Shown here one piece after another: positions 43,675 through 50,809 of a DNA stretch of 64,000 nucleotides. Every line of letters starts with the position of its first letter. The first letter of the stretch is position 1. The notes under the pieces are model-generated. The model had not been told where the DNA came from and did no database searches. It saw only the letters and a list, made by a program, of their open reading frames with translations. Where the stretch lies: the NCBI RefSeq assembly GCF_001183605.1, contig NZ_LFXJ01000003.1:42574-106573 (forward strand). The letters run 5' to 3'. The position numbers and the translations under genes were made by a program. Source of the DNA: Lysinibacillus xylanilyticus (GTDB lineage: Bacteria; Bacillota; Bacilli; Bacillales_A; Planococcaceae).

Positions 43675-45189
43675 ATGTTTGAAGATTTCCGCAACAAAAC
43701 CCAGCAAGAAGATGGGATGAACTTCCCTTCTAATATTTATCGTAAAATTGTCTTACAGCCGGCTTACGATGAAGCCAAGAAAAACTTTTTAACAATTATT
43801 TTGCAAATCAATATTGCACACTTAAAAATGTTAGAAGAACAGGGACTAGTAAAAAAGGAAGAGGCTAAAGACATTGGTATTGCTCTAAAAAAACTGGACT
43901 TGAACTATTTTCGTATAGAAGATTACAGCCCGCGATATGAGGATTTGTTTTTCCGCATCGAAAATAAATTAATAGAGCTTGCTGGAGACGTTGCTGGGAA
44001 TCTTCACATTGGTAGAAGTCGTAATGATATGGGGATTGCCATCTATCGCATGACTTTAAGAAAAAAATTATTATTGCTTATGCGAGAATTACTGACATTA
44101 CGTGATGATTTAATCGCAGCTGCTGAAGAGCACGTAGATACGATTATGATTGGCTATACACATACGCAGCAGGCACAGCCAACAACCTTTGCGCATTATT
44201 TGAAAGCTGTCATCGATCAACTTGAACGAGATTTTGAACGTTTACAGCATGTCTATAAAACGGTGAATCGCAGTAGTATGGGGGCAGCGGCATTAACGAC
44301 AACAGGCTTTAATATTAATCGAGAGCGTATGCGTGAATTATTGGCATTCGATGATATTATCGAAAATGCGTGGGATGCTGTTGCTGGTGCAGATTATATT
44401 GCAGAGGCAGCGAGTATCGTTCAGCTTGCTGCACTCAATCTTGGCCGCACATCTCAAGATTTTTTACTATGGGCTACACAGGAGTTCAATGCCTTTACGC
44501 TGGCTAGCCCATACGTGCAAGTTAGCTCTATCATGCCACAAAAGCGCAATCCTGTTTCGATAGAGCATACACGTTCATTGCTATCAGCGGTTGTTGGTGA
44601 TGCTAGTACAGTATTACAAATGGTACATAATACACCTTTTGGAGATATCGTAGACACAGAAGATGATATGCAACCATATTTATGGCGCGCCATCGACCGT
44701 TTAATAGGTATTTACAAGCTATTTGGTTCGCTTGTTGTCACGATGGATGTGAACAAGAAAAAACTAAGAAATCGAGCAGAAAACAGCTTTGCCAATGTTA
44801 CAGAGCTAGCCGATACGTTAGTGCGCTCTGAAGGGATTTCCTTCCGCCAAGCACATAGTATTGTTAGTAAATGTATTAGAGTATTGCTCTCTCACGGTGA
44901 GGAATCTCTAGCAAGCCTTACATGGGGGCTCGCCAATACACAATCTAAATTAATTACTGGTAAACCATTAAAAATTTCCGAAGAAGATTTTTACAACACA
45001 TTAAAACCCGAGACTTTCGTTAGTGTCCGTACATTACTTGGTGGTCCATCGCCCGTAACGATGAAAGAATCTCTTGAACGCTCCAAGGCAAATTCTCATA
45101 ACCTTAATGAGTGGGTTCGTTTGAAGGAGTCTATGATTGTTGAGGCAGAAAAACAATTAACAGTAATTCTAGAGGAATGGAATCAATGA
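43675..45189 (+). CDS. Argininosuccinate lyase-like fumarase-superfamily lyase
   Basis: 504 residues, longer than genuine ArgH (~460). The superfamily signature SSIMPQKRNP, the THTQQAQPTTFAHY region and HIGRSRNDMG are present. The last differs from the ArgH consensus TGRSRNDQ at two positions, which hints at a different substrate. The superfamily eliminates fumarate, or the reverse, from C-N bonds. It lies inside an importer operon and is fused by overlap to a kinase gene, not in an arginine operon, so arginine synthesis is unlikely. It may cleave an imported aspartyl/succinyl-type compound; this is inference. Confidence 0.88.
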   Translation: MFEDFRNKTQQEDGMNFPSNIYRKIVLQPAYDEAKKNFLTIILQINIAHLKMLEEQGLVKKEEAKDIGIALKKLDLNYFRIEDYSPRYEDLFFRIENKLIELAGDVAGNLHIGRSRNDMGIAIYRMTLRKKLLLLMRELLTLRDDLIAAAEEHVDTIMIGYTHTQQAQPTTFAHYLKAVIDQLERDFERLQHVYKTVNRSSMGAAALTTTGFNINRERMRELLAFDDIIENAWDAVAGADYIAEAASIVQLAALNLGRTSQDFLLWATQEFNAFTLASPYVQVSSIMPQKRNPVSIEHTRSLLSAVVGDASTVLQMVHNTPFGDIVDTEDDMQPYLWRAIDRLIGIYKLFGSLVVTMDVNKKKLRNRAENSFANVTELADTLVRSEGISFRQAHSIVSKCIRVLLSHGEESLASLTWGLANTQSKLITGKPLKISEEDFYNTLKPETFVSVRTLLGGPSPVTMKESLERSKANSHNLNEWVRLKESMIVEAEKQLTVILEEWNQ

Positions 45190-46133
45190 TGGAATGGCTA
45201 CTTATTATTGACGGTGGTGCTACAAAAACGGCATGTGCGCTCGTACATGCCGAGTCTGGTGAAATAAAATATACAAAATCAACAAGTGGCTCGAATTATC
45301 AAGCAATAGGTGCTACATCTGCTACAGAAATATTGCAAGCGTTATTAGCAAATGTGCAGGCGTTTTTGCAACAGCAAGATGACTCAAATATTGCTGTTGC
45401 TACCTTTGCAATGGCTGGGATTGATTCTCCCAAAGATCATGAAGCCGTATCTGCGATCATTCATAATGCCGTATCTGCAATACAGTTAAAAATAGAGACG
45501 CTTATTATAGAAAATGATGCACAAGCTACTTTACTTGGTGTTACTGCTGGACAGGCAGGCGCACTACTCATTGCTGGAACAGGGGCCATTGCGTACGCAT
45601 TCGATGGTACACAAATAGTACGTTCGGGTGGTTGGGGGCATCGTGCAGGAGATGAAGGCAGTGGCTATTGGTTAGGGCAAGAGACTATACGCGCCATTTT
45701 CCGCATGGAAGATGGGCGTGGTGAGCAGACCATATTAAAAAATGCTGTCTATAATTATTTACAGATCCAAGATGTTACAGAGCTAGCTTCATGGTTGTTC
45801 CGTCCATCCTACACGAATGCGCAGCTTGCAAAAATGGGTGCATTTTTGGCAGAGGCCGTGACCAAAAAGGATTCATGCGCCATTCATATATCAATGCGTG
45901 CTGCTCATGAATTAGTATCCCTTGCATGCGCCGTGTTGAAAAAAATTGACTATCAAGGTGAAGCATTTAGCCTTTATTGTAATGGTGGTGTCATTAAGCA
46001 TAATCCATTAATATTTAAAACTTTTTCACAGGAAATGAAATCAAGGTATCCGCAAATTGAAGTTTCTCTATGTCAGCATCAACCTATCCATTATCTTATG
46101 GAACGAACAAAAATGGCCTATGACAGTTTGTAA
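45186..46133 (+). CDS. BadF/N-acetylglucosamine kinase-like ATPase
   Basis: 315 residues from the ATG at 45186, which overlaps the lyase stop (ATGA); an ATG at 45177 is also possible. ASKHA-fold ATPase motifs: LLIIDGGATKT (phosphate 1), LLIAGTGAIAYAFDG, GGWGHRAGDEGSGYWLGQE and the adenosine-site YCNGGVIKH. BadF/BcrA-type and N-acetylglucosamine kinases share this pattern; the single-domain size favours a sugar kinase. Translationally coupled to the lyase, so probably phosphorylates the same imported substrate or its product. Confidence 0.88.
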   Translation: MMEWLLIIDGGATKTACALVHAESGEIKYTKSTSGSNYQAIGATSATEILQALLANVQAFLQQQDDSNIAVATFAMAGIDSPKDHEAVSAIIHNAVSAIQLKIETLIIENDAQATLLGVTAGQAGALLIAGTGAIAYAFDGTQIVRSGGWGHRAGDEGSGYWLGQETIRAIFRMEDGRGEQTILKNAVYNYLQIQDVTELASWLFRPSYTNAQLAKMGAFLAEAVTKKDSCAIHISMRAAHELVSLACAVLKKIDYQGEAFSLYCNGGVIKHNPLIFKTFSQEMKSRYPQIEVSLCQHQPIHYLMERTKMAYDSL

Positions 46134-46147
46134 TGTCATAGGCCTTT
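46115..46147 (+). terminator. Intrinsic terminator of the importer-lyase-kinase operon
   Basis: 11-bp stem GGCCTATGACA (46115-46125) / TGTCATAGGCC (46134-46144), then TTT. The left arm lies in the last codons of the kinase gene. Confidence 0.75.
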
Positions 46148-46234
46148 CATGTTGTTGAAAAACTATTATGTTCAATGAAATTAAAGTATTTATAATATTT
46201 GAGTAACACGCCAGAAGATACACCAATGTGAAGT

Positions 46235-46356
46235 GGTTGATTGGAGTGGAGACTGAGCGACTCCTCGGGGATCAGCAATAGAAGAACGAAGGCGTTATCA
46301 CATCCTGTTGCCCCAAGGAAAGCGCCCAGTCGGAACGGAAATCACCCCCTCGTTTT
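46235..46356. repeat. Dispersed repeat family A (copy 5, inverted)
   Basis: GTTGATTGGAGTGGAGACTGAGCG at the left and GCGCCCAGTCGGAACGGAAATC at the right: family A read from the opposite side. The centre includes a truncated nested hairpin (GAAGGCGTTATCACA) without its 3' arm. Confidence 0.65.
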
Positions 46357-46418
46357 ACAGAAGAGTCATTCTTTATTTAACTGTAATGTCATAGGCTCTT
46401 TATTTTTGGCTAATAACG

Positions 46419-47714
46419 TTAAAGTGCCATTTTTTTAAGCTCATTCGTCGTGAAATATAAATAGCTGTCCTGCACGAATAAATCCTTCGTTTCTTCCCTA
46501 TTTAATACTTTTTCTCCGCTTCCATCCGGGCGAATCTTCGTTAAATACGCTCCGTGTGAATAATTACTAAAATATAGCCAGCCATCTGCATAAACGATGT
46601 ACTGTGTACGTGATTTAGAGATGCGTTCCGATCTACCTGTTTGTAAATCAAGCACGTATAACTTATTATCATCAGCAACATTACTATAAAATATTTGTTG
46701 CCCTACTTGTGTAGCGAAATCTACATTGTGAAAGTAGTTATACATTGTGCTCGTTGCTTTTGGGTAATCTCCAGCAATCCACGTATGATCCTTTGCCATC
46801 GTTCGATCATCTACTAAAAAGTATTGATAGCGCACCGCCCCTTTACGATCAGGCACCGGGTCATTCCATGTAGTATCAAGGTGATACCATTGACCATCCA
46901 GCTTTACTAAATTCCAAGCATGTCCTTCCTTTCCGACATAGCCTACTACATACTTTGTTTCTATACCTAACTTTTGTAACATCGAATGGGCCAACAACGC
47001 ATAGCCCTGACAAACGCCGCCATGTTCTGCAAGCACTGTATAAGCACTATGTGGGCTTGAATTCGTTTGATCCGTATAGGCTGTATTGGCAACAATATAA
47101 TCATTGACAGCCCTAACCTTCTCTACATCACTTAATGATTTCTTATTGATAGAGGCTACAATTTCTTGCACATTCATTTCAACGAATGCTGCCTGCTCAG
47201 GCGTCATTAAATAACTTTGCTCTCCAAAGATTTTGGCTGTTTTTCTTCCATATTCAAAACGAATTGAATGCTTACTAATATGCCCATATACATAATCATC
47301 TCGTTTTATAGCATTTTCATAGGCTTCTTCCACTAACTGTTCAATTCGTTGTGTATCGCCTTTATATTGAATCTCAAAAGTAGGTGAAAAACTACTATAG
47401 TACGCATACATCGCATCAGCCATTTCCTTTGCATTTGTTACAACTAACTTTGCTTCAGGTTTTTTGGCTGCAGGGGCTGTAACGGCTACCCCTTCTTCAG
47501 GCTTGTCTTCTATAGGTGTGGCCGTTTCAATGGAGGCATCCTCTGAAAGTTTAGCAGTAACATCTATGATTTTGTCCTTTGTTGAAAGAAGCATCGTTTC
47601 TATTTCATCATTATTTGCCCAAGTTATCACTTGTTGTACAACTGCTTTACCAGCCGTATAAATGGGGTCAATAAAAATAATAAGAATTACGATAATGGCT
47701 AATTTTTTCCACAA
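46419..47714 (-). CDS. Membrane-anchored transglutaminase-like protein
   Basis: 431 residues from the TTG at 47714 (GGAGG 7-8 bases upstream). N-terminal anchor helix (KLAIIVILIIFIDPI), a Thr/Pro/Ala/Glu-rich linker (about 60-95), a helical domain, then a transglutaminase-like core with Cys (GGVCQGYALLAHSML), His (GKEGHAWNLVKLDGQW) and Asp (HLDTTWNDPVPD), and a C-terminal beta-propeller-like DUF5050-type domain. Probably a cell-surface protease or cross-linking enzyme. A paralogue lies directly upstream. Confidence 0.9.
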   Translation of the reverse strand: MWKKLAIIVILIIFIDPIYTAGKAVVQQVITWANNDEIETMLLSTKDKIIDVTAKLSEDASIETATPIEDKPEEGVAVTAPAAKKPEAKLVVTNAKEMADAMYAYYSSFSPTFEIQYKGDTQRIEQLVEEAYENAIKRDDYVYGHISKHSIRFEYGRKTAKIFGEQSYLMTPEQAAFVEMNVQEIVASINKKSLSDVEKVRAVNDYIVANTAYTDQTNSSPHSAYTVLAEHGGVCQGYALLAHSMLQKLGIETKYVVGYVGKEGHAWNLVKLDGQWYHLDTTWNDPVPDRKGAVRYQYFLVDDRTMAKDHTWIAGDYPKATSTMYNYFHNVDFATQVGQQIFYSNVADDNKLYVLDLQTGRSERISKSRTQYIVYADGWLYFSNYSHGAYLTKIRPDGSGEKVLNREETKDLFVQDSYLYFTTNELKKMAL

Positions 47715-47758
47715 AATCCTCACCTCCAACCGTTTTCCTGTTTTCATTATATACAAAA

Positions 47759-47797
47759 AAAGCACAAAGAACTCACTTGGAAGTCCTTTTGTGCTTT
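47759..47797 (-). terminator. Terminator between the two transglutaminase genes
   Basis: AAAGCACAAA / TTTTGTGCTTT stem around an 18-base loop (about 47759-47797), T-rich on the minus-strand exit side. Located just before the anchored paralogue, so the two genes may be separately transcribed. Confidence 0.6.
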
Positions 47798-47828
47798 CAT
47801 TTTATCAATAGATACGAATATTTGAAGT

Positions 47829-48986
47829 TTATTTTATTTTAAGCTTCTGTTCTTTGCCATTAACATTATAAACTAAATAGCTATCATTAATTCTTAAATC
47901 AGAAACTACTTGCTTCGCGAGCACCTCAGTTTTTAATGTTTTAAGATTTAATTTTGTTAAGTAGCCACTGTTGCTATAATCACTGAAATATAAAAAGTCA
48001 TCCGCTCCTGTAATATACAAGGCACGTTTATCAATGACCTTTGTTTTCTTACCACTTGCTAAATCAAGCGTATACAATTTATCCTTATCTGCTGTATTAC
48101 TAAAGTACAGTGTATTATTAACCTGATATGCAAAATGAACATTTTGCATATAGCTATATTTTGTACTTGTTGCAGCAGGATAATCTGAAGCTATCCATTC
48201 ATGATCTTTCTTAAGCTGTGCATCTGTTACTAAGAAATAATCATACGAAGAAGCGCCGAAACGATTTGGTAATGGATCGTTCCATGTTGTATCTAAATGA
48301 TACCATTTACCATCAACCTTCACTAAATTCCATGCATGTGCCTCGTTACCATTAACATTGCCTACAACATATTTCACATCGAATCCAGCTTGTTCCAACA
48401 TTTTATAGGCTATTAACGCGTAGCCCTGACATACAGCTTGTCCTTCCATTAACAATGCATAAGCACTATGGGGACTTGCCTTTGTTTTAGTACCATATGT
48501 AGTATTTGACACAATATAATCATTAATTGATTTTACTTTTTCGAAATCTGTTTTCATTGAAGGCTTAATAATCGTTTTTAATATTTGATCAACCTTTTTT
48601 TGTACGGTTACTTCTTGCGTTTGATTTGTCAAATATTTTACTTTAAATGTCACATTGCCTGTTGAGTCTGCAGAAATAGTGGTACTTTCCATATGACCAC
48701 TCGGATAGACTGCTTGTTCCTGTGCTTTTTCAAAGGACTCCATAAAATTCTTTTTAAAATCAGTCATTGGTCCACTATATGTAATTTTAATTTCGGGAGC
48801 GAAATTATTTAATTGCTTTACGATTTCTGTTGTGAATTGATCCCAAGTTGTTACTTTAGTATTAGCTACTACATTATAAGCAATCACCGGGGAAGTACTT
48901 ACTGAACGAGTGTCTGCATTTTGAGCATAGGCTGCTGTTGGGCTTAACATCAGTAATGCTGCCCCGCTTATCAACCATTTCTTCAC
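47829..48986 (-). CDS. Secreted transglutaminase-like protein
   Basis: 385 residues with a cleavable Sec signal peptide (MKKWLISGAALLMLSPTAAY, AQ-A site). The transglutaminase core is complete: Cys in QAVCQGYALIAYKML, His in GNEAHAWNLVKVDGKW, Asp in HLDTTWNDPLPN, followed by a C-terminal DUF5050-type domain. It closely parallels the anchored paralogue downstream but is released from the cell, so the pair probably arose by tandem duplication and split into a secreted and a membrane-bound form. Confidence 0.92.
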   Translation of the reverse strand: MKKWLISGAALLMLSPTAAYAQNADTRSVSTSPVIAYNVVANTKVTTWDQFTTEIVKQLNNFAPEIKITYSGPMTDFKKNFMESFEKAQEQAVYPSGHMESTTISADSTGNVTFKVKYLTNQTQEVTVQKKVDQILKTIIKPSMKTDFEKVKSINDYIVSNTTYGTKTKASPHSAYALLMEGQAVCQGYALIAYKMLEQAGFDVKYVVGNVNGNEAHAWNLVKVDGKWYHLDTTWNDPLPNRFGASSYDYFLVTDAQLKKDHEWIASDYPAATSTKYSYMQNVHFAYQVNNTLYFSNTADKDKLYTLDLASGKKTKVIDKRALYITGADDFLYFSDYSNSGYLTKLNLKTLKTEVLAKQVVSDLRINDSYLVYNVNGKEQKLKIK

Positions 48987-49162
48987 AATAAATCACCTTC
49001 TCGATTGTTATATTCTTATAATTAGGATAACAGAGAAAGGAACTATAAATCTATCGGACAAGTTCACTAACCGTGACTATTAACTATACAGTTAACACAC
49101 AGCATATAGGTATAAAATCCCTTAAATAAAACATAAGTATAGAAATAAACTATATTTTTGTA

Positions 49163-49198
49163 AAAAAATAAAAACCCACTTGTCTTTAAGTGAGTTTT
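49163..49198 (-). terminator. Intrinsic terminator of the CsoR/CstR-like gene
   Basis: Stem AAAACCCACTT (49171-49181) / AAGTGAGTTTT (49188-49198) with a 6-base loop; on the minus strand followed by TTTTATTTTTTT. Confidence 0.85.
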
Positions 49199-49234
49199 CT
49201 ATAAATTAATGGGCTTATATAGGTCAGGCTGCTG

Positions 49235-49501
49235 TTAACGACTTTTTACTACTAAATTTACTGCTTCTTGAATAGCTTCATTCATTTTCTCGTCATCACC
49301 TTCAGCATTTTGTACGCATTCTAAAAGATTCGTACTAACTATGACACCAACTGTACGATCTACTGCTGAGCGTACTGCCGATAATTGAGTAATGACTGCC
49401 TTACAGTCCTTTTCTTCTTCCATCATTTTTAATATTCCACGTAGCTGACCTTCCATCCGTTTTACACGATTTTTCACTTGATCTGAATATTCCATCATCA
49501 T
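49235..49501 (-). CDS. CsoR/FrmR-family repressor, CstR-like
   Basis: 88 residues, all-alpha DUF156 fold (VKNRVKRMEGQLRGILKMM). Cys33 and Cys62 are 29 residues apart, as in the family, but the position of the copper-ligand His of CsoR (25 residues after the first Cys) is Asn58. This C-N-C pattern is that of persulfide-sensing CstR-type proteins rather than copper-sensing CsoR. No sulfur-transferase, rhodanese or copper gene is adjacent, so the regulon lies elsewhere. ATG codons 1-3 are all possible behind GAAGGAG. Confidence 0.88.
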   Translation of the reverse strand: MMMEYSDQVKNRVKRMEGQLRGILKMMEEEKDCKAVITQLSAVRSAVDRTVGVIVSTNLLECVQNAEGDDEKMNEAIQEAVNLVVKSR

Positions 49502-49578
49502 TGCTCCTTCTTTCCATACTCGCTACGTTCTTGAGTTATTATTATTCTTTATCCTAGCACATTATTTCAAAAATCAAT

Positions 49579-49647
49579 TATGCCTCGGCATATTTGTCCG
49601 GAATCGGCCTTGCGCATGCAAAGAACTCCTTTCTGAATCCGTGACAT
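49579..49647. repeat. Repeat family C (copy 5, short)
   Basis: ATGCCTCGGCATATTTGTCCGG-like left part, then GAATCGGCC and AACTCCTTTCTGAATCCGTGACAT. It lacks the nested hairpins. Lies between the repressor and glycosyltransferase genes. Confidence 0.6.
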
Positions 49648-49666
49648 AAATATAAATAAGTTAAAC

Positions 49667-50383
49667 TTATTCGTTATTCTTCCTTGGGTTTAAATAATTC
49701 ATAAGCATTTTAGCAATAATTGACCCTGCATTTGTTATTTCATCATACTGTATAACTGTATTTTTCTTTATTCGTAGCTGACCTATCTCTACTTCAAAAA
49801 TTGGACACTTTCTTTTAAGTGCAGCAACTAACATATTTGTGTCGTAGTCATATCGTTCACCATTTACATTTATTAGCCACGGTAGCTCCTTTATAGAAAT
49901 AAACCGTAAACCGGTTTGTGTATCCATTAATTTTCTATGATAAAGGATTTCAAAGAACAAACTTGTTGCTCGGTTACCCCAATATGATAAAAACGTGCTG
50001 TCCGAAGAATGAAAGTTACGTACTCCTAGCAAAATTCCTTCAGAAAATACCTTTGTCATTGTTAAAACTAGCTTTACATCTTGTAAAGTATGTTGTCTAT
50101 GAGCACCTACTGTAATAACACCTTGAAACATGCCTCTTTGCTCCATTACATAGGCAAAGGCTGTTTTTAGTGCGCCTCCCTTACCAATATTATTGCCATG
50201 CTCTAGCACTAGACAGCAGTCAATCTTTTTCAACTCCTCAAAAACATCTGCATATTTTTGATCGCTGCCATCATTGACAATAATAATTCGGCTAATGGTG
50301 GTGGCTAATAATTGATGGACATAGGTTATAAGTGACTGTTGTGGATTATAGGCTGGTATAATTGCTGCAATATTTTTCATCAT
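49667..50383 (-). CDS. Family 2 glycosyltransferase, DXD motif altered
   Basis: 238 residues from the ATG at 50383 behind GGGGGAT. The dolichyl-phosphate-mannose-synthase-like fold is seen: AAIIPAYNPQQ at the start, IIIVNDGSD and HGNNIGKGGALKTAF. At the place where related enzymes have TxDADGQH, the sequence reads TVGAHRQHTLQD, so both aspartates of the metal-binding DXD are missing. MDTQTGLRF downstream is normal. No membrane segment. It could transfer a sugar to a lipid carrier or wall polymer, but the loss of DXD leaves activity in doubt. Confidence 0.85.
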   Translation of the reverse strand: MMKNIAAIIPAYNPQQSLITYVHQLLATTISRIIIVNDGSDQKYADVFEELKKIDCCLVLEHGNNIGKGGALKTAFAYVMEQRGMFQGVITVGAHRQHTLQDVKLVLTMTKVFSEGILLGVRNFHSSDSTFLSYWGNRATSLFFEILYHRKLMDTQTGLRFISIKELPWLINVNGERYDYDTNMLVAALKRKCPIFEVEIGQLRIKKNTVIQYDEITNAGSIIAKMLMNYLNPRKNNE

Positions 50384-50551
50384 TTCTATCCCCCGGATAA
50401 CATGAAACTTTGGCATATGCACTTTTTAGTAATTGTTACTTCGAACATCAACGAATCTTCTTATAACAAATAGTATCATGTATCGAGGACAATTCAACAA
50501 TAACGGTATTTTCCCGATATATGAAAAAAGAGGATATCATCGTAGCGTATG

Positions 50552-50738
50552 GTTGATTTCCGTTCCGACAGGGCGCTTTCTTAGGGGCGTCAGATGAGCC
50601 GCTTGGGGCAACCCGAAAGCGAAGCGGCAGCGACACGATGTTGGTACGAAGGCGTTATCACAGGTTCTGATGGTTTTAGCCTTCGCTCCCCTATTCGCTA
50701 ATCTCCAAGGAATCGCCCAGTCTTCACTTCAATCAACT
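50552..50738. repeat. Dispersed repeat family A (copy 6) with a nested stem-loop
   Basis: GGTTGATTTCCGTTCC start and TTCACTTCAATCAAC end enclose a CGAAAGCGAAGCGGCAGCG module and a nested hairpin at 50647-50685 (outer CGAAGGC/GCCTTCG; inner ATCA/TGAT, weakened). Fills the gap between the divergent glycosyltransferase and Sel1 genes; nothing else was seen in 50384-50809. Confidence 0.7.
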
Positions 50739-50809
50739 AATATACATGGTATACGTTTTAACAAATTAAATATCCATTTTTCAGTAGTGAGCATACTAAG
50801 AAGAATTTT

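Noticed and set aside
43675..45189. Genuine arginine-biosynthesis argH
   Set aside because: No argG or other arg gene nearby, altered RSRND motif, extra length, and embedded in an importer operon.
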